Position numbers and translations under genes: made by a program
Source of the DNA: Rhodobacterales bacterium CG2_30_65_12
GTDB lineage: Bacteria > Pseudomonadota > Alphaproteobacteria > Rhodobacterales > Rhodobacteraceae
Length of the DNA stretch: 28,508 nucleotides
Direction: 5' to 3'
Assembly (NCBI GenBank): GCA_001873585.1
Contig: MNZL01000166.1
Location: forward strand, 1-28,508
Notes under the pieces: model-generated
The model's input: only the letters and a program-made list of their open reading frames with translations
The model's database searches: none
Told to the model about the DNA's origin: nothing
In this document: positions 7,881 to 15,539 of the stretch, piece after piece
Position numbering within the stretch: position 1 is the first letter of the stretch
Layout: each line of letters starts with the position of its first letter

Positions 7881-9030
7881 GCGACAGCTCGACTTGCACG
7901 ACGTCGGTCTGCCCGACCGCGAAGGCTGCCGCGCAAATCTCGAGATAGAAGCGCCAGTTGCGCAAGAACGGACCCTCATAGCCGAGCCGGGCCAAGCGCG
8001 GACGCGCCGATTCGAGTTGCTGGGCCCATGTGGTGCAGGTGCGGGCGTAATCCTTCCCGAATGCGAAGGTCTCACGCACCTGGAGGCCGGCATTCTCGGC
8101 CCGTTCGCGGATCACGGCGTTGGAAAGCAACATCCCGCCCGGGAAGGTGTATTGCCGGATATAGTCGGAGTTCTTGCGGTAGATCGGGAAGTAATCATCG
8201 GCCACTGTGATCGCCTGGATCACGGCGCGGCCACCTTCCGCCAACCGGTCTTTCACCGCGCCGAAATAGGTGGGCCAATAGCGCTCGCCCACCGCCTCGA
8301 TCATCTCGATCGAAACGATATTGTCGAACTTGCCTGTCGTATCGCGGTAGTCCTGCAGCCTGATCTCGGCGCGGCCGTCAAGCCGGGCGTCGGCATAGCC
8401 CTTCTGGTTTGGCGAGATGGTCAGGCCGGTCACATGGCGCCCGCTCTGCGCTGCCCGTTCAGCGAATCCGCCCCAACCGCACCCGATCTCGAGAATGCGC
8501 TCGCCCTCGCCAAGCCGGCCAAGGATACGATCATATTTGCGCTGTTGGGCGCGCAGCAGGTCGGTGTCATCCTCGGTGAACAGCGCGGAGGAATAGGTCA
8601 TCGAAGGATCAAGCCAGGTCTGGTAAAACTCGTTGCCCACGTCGTAGTGGGCACGAATATTGCGTGCGGCACCGCGCTTGGAATTGGCTCTCAGCAGCCT
8701 GTCGACCAGCCGGAATTTCAGCGTGGGCCAGAAGCCCGCATTGGCATAGCCCTCGAACTCGCCGTAGTTGAGCAGCACGAGCTCGGTCAGCGCCTGGATC
8801 GAGGGCGTATCCCACAGCCCGGCCACGTAGGCCTCGCCAAAGCCGATATCGCCGCGCGCGGCGGTGGCGGTGATCGCCGCCCAATCGTTGATCTGCAACT
8901 CTGCCTCTGGCGCACCGTTTCCGAAACGATGCACCTCGCCCTCCGGCGTGCGGATGGTGAGCGAGCCTTGTGCCATGCGCTCGCAAGAGGTGAATAAATC
9001 GCGTTGAATCCGGGTGGTGATGAACGACAT
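7873..9030 (-). CDS. cfa: cyclopropane-fatty-acyl-phospholipid synthase family methyltransferase
   Basis: This 385-residue protein matches the length of CFA synthases (E. coli Cfa is 382). It has the family stretch IRAHYDVGNEFYQTWLD, the SAM-binding loop ILEIGCGWGGFA, IEMIEAVGERYW, YIRQYTFPGG and the C-terminal WRFYLEICAAAFA. Such enzymes transfer a methyl group from SAM to the double bond of a membrane phospholipid acyl chain. In Rhodobacter relatives, related enzymes under sigma-E control modify unsaturated lipids during singlet-oxygen stress; some make methylated or furan fatty acids instead of cyclopropanes, so the product here is not certain. The ATG at 9030 overlaps the DUF1365 stop by one base (TGATG), and the 3' end overlaps the SDR gene. 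Confidence 0.93.
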   Translation of the reverse strand: MSFITTRIQRDLFTSCERMAQGSLTIRTPEGEVHRFGNGAPEAELQINDWAAITATAARGDIGFGEAYVAGLWDTPSIQALTELVLLNYGEFEGYANAGFWPTLKFRLVDRLLRANSKRGAARNIRAHYDVGNEFYQTWLDPSMTYSSALFTEDDTDLLRAQQRKYDRILGRLGEGERILEIGCGWGGFAERAAQSGRHVTGLTISPNQKGYADARLDGRAEIRLQDYRDTTGKFDNIVSIEMIEAVGERYWPTYFGAVKDRLAEGGRAVIQAITVADDYFPIYRKNSDYIRQYTFPGGMLLSNAVIRERAENAGLQVRETFAFGKDYARTCTTWAQQLESARPRLARLGYEGPFLRNWRFYLEICAAAFAVGQTDVVQVELSHA

Positions 9031-9788
9031 CAGGTAACATCCTCCGTCGGTGGCTCGGGGCGTTTGCGGTAGCGCGCGCCCTTGAGCTTGAGTTTGAGCG
9101 CCTGCCAGTAGATCAGCGCGATGGTGCGCAGCGCCCCAGCGGGGCGGCGCAGACCGGTGCGCAGGATCGCAGCGCTGGTGAGCGGGGCGAGATCACCCTG
9201 CAAGGTTGCCGCAATTCCGTTTTCGCCGTCAATCAGGGTAATCTGGATGGCGATCCGCTGCGGCGTAACATTGAAGCGAAACCGGTAGTCGCCCGCAACC
9301 CGCTGGAACGGCGAGACGTGAAGCGCCTTTTCTGCGGTCAGCGTGTCGGAGGCCCGGATGGCGGCAAAGCCCGGGTTTGCGCAAAGGTAGGAATGGCGGT
9401 CGCCGAAGGGGGTGTTTACCTCGGAGATCACGGCGCGCAAATCGTCGCCCTCCATCGCCAGCCAGAAGCTCACCGGGTTGAACGAATAGCCCAGGAAGCG
9501 CGGCTGGGTGAGCAGCAGAATGCGAGCGTTTTCGCCCAAATAGAGCCTGTTTCGCGCCAGAACGCGCCGTGCCCAGGCCGCCCCTTTGCCGGCATCCCGC
9601 TGGCCGCCATGATCGCGGTCATGCACCGCGAGCAGGTTGAACCGGTTGCGCGAGAACAGCGCCGGCGTGGGCTCGGGCGCTTCCGCGTCGATCAGCACAT
9701 AATCCACGCTGTAGCGAAAGGCATTGTCCGGGCCGCCATGCCGGGCGTGGGTGGTGATACCCGCCATATGCCGGGGCGTTTGTATCAT
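9030..9788 (-). CDS. DUF1365 family protein of the RpoE/ChrR locus
   Basis: A 252-residue DUF1365 protein. Recognisable features are FRYSVDYVLID near the N-terminus, FGDRHSYLCANPG, the conserved LLTQPRFLGYSFNPVSFWLA, and AEKALHVSPFQRVAGDYRFRF. The C-terminus is basic (KLKLKGARYRKRPEP). The start is ATG 9788, because it forms an ATGA overlap with the upstream FAD gene; a longer in-frame extension is antisense to nothing useful and overlaps that gene's coding sequence. The family nearly always sits between an FAD amine-oxidase-like gene and a CFA-synthase-like gene and is inferred to act with them on membrane lipids. Its biochemistry is not established from sequence. Confidence 0.88.
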   Translation of the reverse strand: MIQTPRHMAGITTHARHGGPDNAFRYSVDYVLIDAEAPEPTPALFSRNRFNLLAVHDRDHGGQRDAGKGAAWARRVLARNRLYLGENARILLLTQPRFLGYSFNPVSFWLAMEGDDLRAVISEVNTPFGDRHSYLCANPGFAAIRASDTLTAEKALHVSPFQRVAGDYRFRFNVTPQRIAIQITLIDGENGIAATLQGDLAPLTSAAILRTGLRRPAGALRTIALIYWQALKLKLKGARYRKRPEPPTEDVT

Positions 9789-11077
9789 GCCGACAACAAT
9801 TCCGGGCTCGGAGAAATCGCACGGGCAACGCGCACGGCGGAGGCAAAGCCGTCTTCGTGAAAGCCGTGGCGCAGCCAGGCGCCGGCAAACCATGTGTTGT
9901 TTTGCCCCTGAATCCGGGCAATCTGGCTCTGCGCCTTGAGCGCAGCGCGGTCAAACACCGGGTGGCGGAATGTAATCTCATCATAGATCAGCGCTGCGGG
10001 GATCTCGCCCACCGGATTGAGGGTGATGAAAAGCGGGTCGTTATCGGGGATACCTTGCAGACGGTTCATCCAGTAGCTCACACCAATTCGCGTTTCCTCC
10101 CCCGCACCCTCGGCCTTGTAAACCCACGACGACCACGCCGCCTTGCGCTTGGGCATCTGCGCTGGATCGCGGTGCAGAATCACACGGTTATTCTGATAGG
10201 CCACCGCGCCCAGCGCCACGCGCTCAGCCTCGGTGGGAGCGGCAAGCAAGCGCAATGTATCGTCTGAATGGGTAGCAAAAATCACTTGGTCAAACGGCTC
10301 TGGAGCGGCATTTTCAGCATGAATAGTAACTGTTCCTGCATGACGAGTCACCGATTTTACCGGTGTGCCGGACCGCAGCGCGACGCCGCGCGTTACCAGG
10401 TGCGCGCTCAACCGGCGAACATATTCGACCGAACCGCCCTCGACCGTCCACCACTGGTGCTGACCCGTAGCCGAAAGCAACGCGTGGTTGCGGAAAAACG
10501 CGATCAAGGCCCGCGCCGGGAAGGCCCGGATATCCGCCGGCGGGGTGGACCAGATCGCGCCGCAGATCGGCATGAGGTAGTATCGCTGAAACCATGCGCC
10601 GAGGCCGAGCTGATCGACGAGTTCGCCAATGGTGATTTCATCCGAGGTCGCGGCAGCTTCGGCGTGCGCGTTGAAACGCAAAATGTCGCGCACCATCCGC
10701 AGGAATTTCGGCCGCGCAAGGTTGCCGGCCTGGGCAAACAGCGCGGGCACGTTTTTCAGCCCATATTCCACCGCGCCACCGTCAATCGTGGCGCCGAAAG
10801 ACATGTCGGAGGTCTTCACCGGCACGTCGAGATCGTGAAACATCCGCGTCAGGTGCGGATAATTGGCGTAGTTGAACACGATGAAGCCGGTATCGACCGG
10901 CTGATCGCCGCGCACCCCTGCGATCACCGTGCGGGCATGGCCACCCAAGCGTTTCTCGGCCTCGTAAACGGTTACGTTGTGCTCCGCCGCGAGCTGATAC
11001 GCGGCGGCGAGCCCGGAAATGCCTGCACCGATAACGGCGATTCTCTGCGGGCGGGTAACAGGGGCGTCGAACGACAT
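9785..11077 (-). CDS. FAD-dependent amine-oxidase-like oxidoreductase, first gene of the sigma-E lipid operon
   Basis: A 430-residue flavoprotein. The Rossmann fingerprint RIAVIGAGISGLAAAYQLA with EAEKRLGGHART follows a short N-terminus, and the C-terminal FAD-contact segment reads NTWFAGAWLRHGFHEDGFASAVRVA. The middle carries TGFIVFNYANYPHLTRMF, typical of the NAD(P)-binding/flavin amine oxidase group next to CFA synthases. Start: ATG 11077 with GAGGAAG eight bases upstream; an in-frame start at 11122 would lie inside the promoter. It opens a four-gene operon (FAD, DUF1365, CFA, SDR) transcribed away from rpoE-chrR. In Rhodobacter sphaeroides a homologous operon belongs to the sigma-E regulon (from memory), and the promoter found here agrees. 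The likely role is oxidation or desaturation of modified acyl chains. Confidence 0.9.
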   Translation of the reverse strand: MSFDAPVTRPQRIAVIGAGISGLAAAYQLAAEHNVTVYEAEKRLGGHARTVIAGVRGDQPVDTGFIVFNYANYPHLTRMFHDLDVPVKTSDMSFGATIDGGAVEYGLKNVPALFAQAGNLARPKFLRMVRDILRFNAHAEAAATSDEITIGELVDQLGLGAWFQRYYLMPICGAIWSTPPADIRAFPARALIAFFRNHALLSATGQHQWWTVEGGSVEYVRRLSAHLVTRGVALRSGTPVKSVTRHAGTVTIHAENAAPEPFDQVIFATHSDDTLRLLAAPTEAERVALGAVAYQNNRVILHRDPAQMPKRKAAWSSWVYKAEGAGEETRIGVSYWMNRLQGIPDNDPLFITLNPVGEIPAALIYDEITFRHPVFDRAALKAQSQIARIQGQNNTWFAGAWLRHGFHEDGFASAVRVARAISPSPELLSA

Positions 11078-11102
11078 GCGAAGCTTCCTCGTGATTGCCC
11101 CC

Positions 11103-11132
11103 TCGCTACGCACCCGGCGCAATCGCAGATCA
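11103..11132 (-). promoter_or_regulatory. predicted sigma-E (RpoE/ChrR-type) promoter of the lipid operon
   Basis: On the minus strand, TGATCT (11127-11132) and TAGCGA (11103-11108) are 18 bases apart, about 25 bases ahead of the FAD gene's ATG. The element mirrors the rpoE promoter on the other strand. Published Rhodobacter sigma-E promoters have, from memory, a TGATC-type -35 and a TAAG-like -10, so this is a close fit. Confidence 0.75.
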
Positions 11133-11136
11133 AATT

Positions 11137-11166
11137 TGATCCGGCTCTGGTGCGCCGGCGTAGGAA
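11137..11166 (+). promoter_or_regulatory. predicted sigma-E promoter of rpoE-chrR (autoregulation)
   Basis: TGATCC (11137-11142) and TAGGAA (11161-11166) are separated by 18 bases. Transcription would start near 11173, leaving roughly 70 bases of leader before the GTG at 11246. The two -35 boxes are part of the palindrome GATCAAATTTGATC (11128-11141), so the divergent promoters are arranged back to back on one short segment. Confidence 0.75.
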
Positions 11167-11245
11167 CGGTATGTTGAGCGTTGTAGATACCCTTGCCCCA
11201 GAACCACGCATGGCCCCACGGGCCTGCGTGAGAAGCGAGCTTGCC

Positions 11246-11824
11246 GTGACGCCAGACATCAAAACCGCCCCCGCGCTATCAGAACAAACCGTCTGGATGC
11301 TTGCGATCCGCGATCAGCGCGACAAGGCCGCGTTCAAACGGTTGTTTGATTATTACGGGCCGCGGCTCAAAGGCTTCGTCATGCGCACTGGCGCCCCTGC
11401 CGCGCAGGCCGAGGACATCGTGCAGGATGTGCTGCTGACCGTCTGGCGCAAGGCGCACCTGTTCGATCCTTCGCGGGCTCAGGTTTCATCCTGGATTTAT
11501 CAGATTGCCCGGAATCGGCAGATCGACATCATCCGCAAGGAGGCCCGGCCCGTACCAGAGGCATTGAAGGCAGAAGATGAAGCCGACGATGAAGCCGACG
11601 CCGGGCAGGCGCTGGCGATAGAACAGGAAACAGAAAAGCTGAGGCGGGCCTTGGCAAAGCTTGCCCCCGCCCAGCGCGATATGATCGAGCGCGCCTATCT
11701 CGGGGAACTCACCCATACCGAGATACGCGATGCCACCGGGCTTCCGCTCGGCACGATAAAATCCCGCATCCGCCTCGGCCTCGAGCGGCTGCGGCACGAA
11801 TTGAAGGACTTGAGACAGGAATGA
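11246..11824 (+). CDS. rpoE: ECF sigma factor RpoE of the ChrR (singlet-oxygen) group
   Basis: A 192-residue ECF sigma factor. Region 2 reads RDQRDKAAFKRLFDYYGPRLKGF through AEDIVQDVLLTVWRKAHLFDP and WIYQIARNRQIDIIRK. After an acidic linker, region 4 reads LAPAQRDMIERAYLGELTHTEI and GLPLGTIKSRIRLGLERLRHEL. The sequence is very close to Rhodobacter RpoE, which directs the response to singlet oxygen. The start is not certain. GTG 11246 is preferred, with a weak purine-rich site upstream and a length near the family's; ATG 11210 lacks a ribosome site, and ATG 11171 falls about at the predicted transcription start. Its stop overlaps the chrR start by ATGA, the usual coupling of sigma and anti-sigma. 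Confidence 0.93.
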   Translation: MTPDIKTAPALSEQTVWMLAIRDQRDKAAFKRLFDYYGPRLKGFVMRTGAPAAQAEDIVQDVLLTVWRKAHLFDPSRAQVSSWIYQIARNRQIDIIRKEARPVPEALKAEDEADDEADAGQALAIEQETEKLRRALAKLAPAQRDMIERAYLGELTHTEIRDATGLPLGTIKSRIRLGLERLRHELKDLRQE

Positions 11825-12462
11825 GTCCGAAGATTTCTCATCACATCCCACCAGAGGTCATCGCAGCCTATGCTGCGGGATCCCTCGGCCAGGCCTATGC
11901 ACTGGTTGTCGCCGCGCATGTGTCGATGTGTGACACCTGCCGCGCTGAGCTGGCTGCCCACGAGGCGGCGGGCGGCGTGGTGCTCGAGGAAATCGGCGAA
12001 GCCACGCTATCGGACGGGATGCTTCACCGGCTGATGGGTGCACTCGACGCGCCCAAGCCGCAGGAGCGCGCGCCCGCCGCGCGCCACGGCATCTATCCCG
12101 GCCCGGTGATGGAGGCGCTCAAGGGCGCGACGCCGCGCTGGAAGTCTGTTGGCGGCGGCGTGAAGCAATGCCTGATCGGCGGCGATGCGCAAGGTGCGTC
12201 TCGCCTGCTGTTGATTCCGCCCGGTCAGGCGGTGCCGGACCACGGGCACAACGGGCTCGAACTTACGCTGGTGCTGCAGGGCGGTTTTTCCGACGATGCC
12301 GGGCATTTTGATGTGGGTGATGTCGAGGTTGCCAACGCCGGCCTCGATCATGTGCCCACCGCCGATCCGGGCCCGCCCTGCATCGTTGTCGCGGCAACCG
12401 ACGCGCCGTTGAAATTCAACACGTTCCTGCCGCGCCTGCTGCAGCCCCTGTTTGGTATCTGA
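11821..12462 (+). CDS. chrR: ChrR zinc-dependent anti-sigma factor with cupin domain
   Basis: This 213-residue protein has the ChrR plan. The N-terminal zinc anti-sigma domain has His7/His8 plus His33-x3-Cys37-x2-Cys40, and the C-terminal cupin has His141, His143, Glu147 and His177. These cupin ligands fall at the numbers I recall for Rhodobacter sphaeroides ChrR. ChrR holds RpoE inactive in the cytoplasm, and the cupin domain is needed to release it on singlet-oxygen exposure. Cys187 is present, but residue 189, a second cysteine in the Rhodobacter protein as I recall it, is Val here. It overlaps rpoE by four bases. The operon seems to end here; about 100 bases follow before the xylB promoter with no strong terminator. 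Confidence 0.95.
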   Translation: MSPKISHHIPPEVIAAYAAGSLGQAYALVVAAHVSMCDTCRAELAAHEAAGGVVLEEIGEATLSDGMLHRLMGALDAPKPQERAPAARHGIYPGPVMEALKGATPRWKSVGGGVKQCLIGGDAQGASRLLLIPPGQAVPDHGHNGLELTLVLQGGFSDDAGHFDVGDVEVANAGLDHVPTADPGPPCIVVAATDAPLKFNTFLPRLLQPLFGI

Positions 12463-12559
12463 GCGGGTCTCGACGAGGCCGATACACCTCGGTCCACACG
12501 GAACACGGTGCGCAAGGCCTGTTCGCGGCCGCGATCCCGGATTGCATCTTCGAGCGGCG

Positions 12560-12589
12560 TTGACTTGATCCGTGAGTCGGGGTCATACT
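12560..12589 (+). promoter_or_regulatory. predicted sigma-70 promoter of xylB-xylA
   Basis: TTGACT (12560-12565) and CATACT (12584-12589) are 18 bases apart, about 40 bases before the xylB ATG. The -10 overlaps the left arm of the predicted operator at 12585-12613, so a bound repressor would block initiation. Confidence 0.6.
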
Positions 12590-12613
12590 TTTTTCGGCGG
12601 CTGAAATAAATCA
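12585..12613. promoter_or_regulatory. predicted XylR operator upstream of xylB
   Basis: An imperfect inverted repeat: left arm ATACTTTTTT (12585-12594), 9-base spacer, right arm AAATAAATCA (12604-12613). Each arm matches 8 of 10 positions of the perfect repeat in front of xylF, and the spacer length is identical. AT-rich arms of this kind stand out in this GC-rich sequence. Confidence 0.7.
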
Positions 12614-12630
12614 CGCGCCGGGGAGGGGCA

Positions 12631-14082
12631 ATGTATCTCGGATTGGATCTCGGCACGTCAGGCTTGCGCGCCATTCTCACCGATGGCGCGGGCAACGTGC
12701 TGGCGGCTTCGGACCAGACATATCCCGTTTCGCATCCGCATTCCGGCTGGAGCGAGCAGGATCCGGCGGATTGGATCGCCGCCACTGAGCGGGCGCTGGA
12801 TGCCTTGAAGGCGAGCCACCCGAAGGTGCTTGCGGCGCTGAAAGCCATTGGCCTTTCGGGCCAGATGCACGGCGCAACGCTGCTTGATGCTGCCGACAAG
12901 GTGCTGCGCCCGGCGATCTTGTGGAACGATACCCGCTCTGCCGTGGAAGCCGCCGCGATGGACGCCGACCCGGCGTTTCGCGCAATTTCGGGCAACATCG
13001 TCTTTCCCGGCTTCACCGCGCCGAAGCTCGCCTGGGTGAAGACGCACGAGCGCGACCTGTTCGACAAGGTTGCCATGGTGCTGCTGCCGAAAGACTATCT
13101 GCGGCTCTGGCTCACCGGCGATCATGCCTCCGACATGTCCGACAGCGCCGGCACCTCGTGGATGGATACCGGCGCGCGGGCCTGGTCGGGCGAGTTGCTT
13201 GAGAAAGCGGGAATGCGGCGTGACCAGATGCCGCGTCTGGTGGAGGGCAGCGCGGTGTCTGGCACGCTGCGCAAGGAGATTGCCGAACGTTGGGGCCTGT
13301 CGCGGGCCGTAAAGGTGGTTGGCGGCGGCGGCGACAATTCCGCTTCGGCGTGCGGCGTGGGCTGCTTTGACGAGGGCGATGGCTTCGTATCACTCGGCAC
13401 CTCTGGCGTGCTGCTGGCGGCCAAGGCCGGCTTTGCGCCCTCCCCCGAGACGGCGGTGCACACCTTCTGCCACTCGGTGCCCGATACATGGTACCAAATG
13501 GGCGTGATCCTTTCGGCCACCGACAGCCTCAACTGGCTGGCGCGGCAAACAGGCTCTAAACCGGCTGAATTGAGTGCTTTGCTCGGCGACCGGATCGAGG
13601 GGCCGGGCGCAATCCGCTTTCTGCCCTACCTCTCCGGCGAGCGCACCCCGCACAACGACGCCGAGATTCGCGGCGCTTTCGTGGGCCTTGGCATCGGTGA
13701 TGGCCACAAGGCGCTTACGCAAGCCGTGATTGAGGGTGTGGCCTTCGCGCTCAAGGACAACCACGAGGCGCTTACGGCGACTGGCACCACGCTCACCCGC
13801 GTGCTCGGGATCGGCGGCGGCTCGAAATCGGATTACTGGGTGGAACTGATCGCCACGCTTCTCGGCGTGCCGGTCGATCTGCCCGAAAAGGGCGAGTTTG
13901 GCGCGGCTCTGGGCGCTGCCCGGCTCGCCATCGTCGGCGATACCGGCGCGGCGCCGGGCGAGGTGATGACCCGCCCCGCCGTGGCCCGCAGCATTGAGCC
14001 GCGTGCCGATCTCGCGCACGCTTACGACAACGCTTACGCGCAATTCCGCGCGCTTTACCCAGCCCTGAAGGAGGTCTTATGA
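12631..14082 (+). CDS. xylB: xylulokinase
   Basis: A 483-residue FGGY-family kinase (E. coli XylB is 484) that phosphorylates D-xylulose to xylulose-5-phosphate for the pentose phosphate pathway. The N-terminal phosphate loop reads YLGLDLGTSGLRAIL. The substrate contact LSGQMHGATLLD lies near residue 74 and WNDTRS near residue 109. The catalytic aspartate sits in GGGGDNSASACGVG (about residue 235), followed by the SLGTSGV loop and LPYLSGERTPHND. The C-terminal adenosine motif reads GIGGGSKSDYWVELIA. The ATG at 12631 follows GGGAGGGG. Its stop overlaps xylA by ATGA. The predicted operator just upstream suggests control by the ROK regulator at the right end of the window. Confidence 0.96.
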   Translation: MYLGLDLGTSGLRAILTDGAGNVLAASDQTYPVSHPHSGWSEQDPADWIAATERALDALKASHPKVLAALKAIGLSGQMHGATLLDAADKVLRPAILWNDTRSAVEAAAMDADPAFRAISGNIVFPGFTAPKLAWVKTHERDLFDKVAMVLLPKDYLRLWLTGDHASDMSDSAGTSWMDTGARAWSGELLEKAGMRRDQMPRLVEGSAVSGTLRKEIAERWGLSRAVKVVGGGGDNSASACGVGCFDEGDGFVSLGTSGVLLAAKAGFAPSPETAVHTFCHSVPDTWYQMGVILSATDSLNWLARQTGSKPAELSALLGDRIEGPGAIRFLPYLSGERTPHNDAEIRGAFVGLGIGDGHKALTQAVIEGVAFALKDNHEALTATGTTLTRVLGIGGGSKSDYWVELIATLLGVPVDLPEKGEFGAALGAARLAIVGDTGAAPGEVMTRPAVARSIEPRADLAHAYDNAYAQFRALYPALKEVL

Positions 14083-15389
14083 GCACCGGATTCTTCCCCG
14101 TTGAGCGCGTCCCCTACGAGGGGCCAAACAGCACCAATCCGCTCGCGTTCCGCCACTACAACCCCGACGAAATGGTGATGGGCAAGCGGCTCGAAGATCA
14201 GCTGCGCTTCGCCGTCGCCTACTGGCACAGCTTCGCCTACGAAGGCCTCGATCCATTCGGCGGGCCAACCTTCCAGCGCCCGTGGTTCCCGGCCAACAAC
14301 CAAAAGGCGGCGAAGCTCAAGGCTGACGTGGCGTTTGAGATGTTCACCGCGCTCGGTGTGCCCTTCTACGCGTTCCACGATGCCGATATTCGGCCCGATC
14401 TGGGCAGCTTCAAGGAAAACCGGAAGGCCTACGAAGCGATCGTGGACATTTTCGCGGCCAAGCAGGAAGAAACCGGCGTGGGGCTGCTCTGGGGCACCGC
14501 CAACCTGTTTAGCCACCGCCGCTGGATGGCGGGGGCCTCGACCAACCCCGATCCAGAGGTGTTTGCCTACGCCGGGGCCACGATCAAGACCTGCCTTGAC
14601 GCCACCCACCGGCTTGGCGGGCAGAACTATGTGCTCTGGGGCGGGCGCGAAGGCTATGAAACCCTGCTCAACACCGATCTCAAGCGCGAAGACGACCAGA
14701 TGGGGCGGATGCTCAACATGGTGGTCGACTACAAGCACAAGATCGGTTTCAAGGGGCAGATCATGGTGGAGCCCAAGCCGCAGGAGCCCTCGAAGCACCA
14801 GTATGATTACGACGTGGCCACCGTATATGGCTTCCTCAAGCGCCATGGGCTCGAAAATGAGGTGAAGGTCAACATCGAGCAGGGCCATGCGATTCTGGCC
14901 GGGCATTCGTTTGAGCACGAGATTGCCATGGCGCAGGCTCTTGGCGTGTTTGGCTCGATCGACATGAACCGCAACGATTATCAGTCGGGCTGGGATACCG
15001 ACCAGTTTCCCAACAACGTGCCCGAGGTGGCGCTGGCCTATTCCTACATTCTCCAAGGTGGCGGCTTTACCCAAGGTGGCACCAACTTCGATTCGCGCAT
15101 CCGGCGCCAGTCGCTCGATGCCGAAGACCTCCTGATCGCCCATATCGGCGCGATGGACACCTGCGCGCGCGGGCTCAAGGCTGCCGCCGCGATGCTGGAA
15201 GACGGCACCTGGCCCAACTTCGTTGAAAACCGCTATTCCGGCTGGAATAGTGACTATTGGCAGGGCGTGCTCGCGGGCAAGGTGGGCCTGGAGGCGCTTG
15301 CGGCAAAGGTCGAGACCGAAGGGATCGAGCCGGAGCCGGTTTCGGGCAAGCAGGAGTATCTCGAAAACGTCCTGAACCGGTTTGTCTGA
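14079..15389 (+). CDS. xylA: xylose isomerase
   Basis: A 436-residue class II xylose isomerase that converts D-xylose to D-xylulose with two divalent metal ions. Active-site features: AFHDADIRPD with the ring-opening His100 and Asp103, WGGREGYE, MVEPKPQEPSKHQYDYD (metal Glu and Lys), NIEQGHAILAGHSFEHE (Glu and His ligands) and GSIDMNRNDYQSGWDTDQFP (Asp ligands). The N-terminal extension of class II (FPVERVPYEGPNSTNPLAF) is present. GAAGGAGG stands ahead of the ATG at 14079, which lies within the xylB stop (ATGA). With XylB it gives the complete isomerase route of xylose entry. Confidence 0.97.
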   Translation: MSTGFFPVERVPYEGPNSTNPLAFRHYNPDEMVMGKRLEDQLRFAVAYWHSFAYEGLDPFGGPTFQRPWFPANNQKAAKLKADVAFEMFTALGVPFYAFHDADIRPDLGSFKENRKAYEAIVDIFAAKQEETGVGLLWGTANLFSHRRWMAGASTNPDPEVFAYAGATIKTCLDATHRLGGQNYVLWGGREGYETLLNTDLKREDDQMGRMLNMVVDYKHKIGFKGQIMVEPKPQEPSKHQYDYDVATVYGFLKRHGLENEVKVNIEQGHAILAGHSFEHEIAMAQALGVFGSIDMNRNDYQSGWDTDQFPNNVPEVALAYSYILQGGGFTQGGTNFDSRIRRQSLDAEDLLIAHIGAMDTCARGLKAAAAMLEDGTWPNFVENRYSGWNSDYWQGVLAGKVGLEALAAKVETEGIEPEPVSGKQEYLENVLNRFV

Positions 15390-15392
15390 GCC

Positions 15393-15539
15393 ATGATCGC
15401 CCGCAGCCAAACCTTCATTGCAGGTCGCCCCGGCGACGTGGCCCGGCTGGCTGCGGGCAACATGGAAATCACGCTTCTGAGCTTCGGTGCGATGGCCCGC
15501 GATTGGCGGATCGGCGATGCTGCCAATCGAGGTGGCCTG
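15393..15539 (+). pseudogene. 5' remnant resembling an aldose 1-epimerase (mutarotase)
   Basis: Three bases after xylA an ATG opens about 49 codons that resemble the N-terminus of a GalM-type mutarotase: IAGRPGDVARLAAG, then MEITLLSFGAMARDWRI, which fits the family start (short beta strand, then ITL..fGA...dl.v). The expected continuation with the catalytic His and Glu is absent. Instead the frame runs directly into the signal peptide of the following cytochrome. Mutarotases commonly accompany xylAB operons, so a truncated third gene of the operon is a sensible reading. It is not proven: the match is short and was judged by eye, and the stretch could be a leader or an N-terminal extension of the cytochrome. 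Confidence 0.5.

Noticed and set aside
7879..8997. 372-codon plus-strand frame opposite the cyclopropane synthase gene
   Set aside because: No domain or plausible ribosome site; the minus strand has a complete CFA synthase family protein.
10268..11245. N-terminal extension of rpoE across the FAD gene
   Set aside because: The frame happens to be open upstream, but it is antisense to the FAD gene and crosses the promoter region; ECF sigma factors start near region 2.
12476..12500. CGAGG/CCTCG repeat after chrR as a terminator
   Set aside because: The stem is only five pairs and is not followed by a T run.
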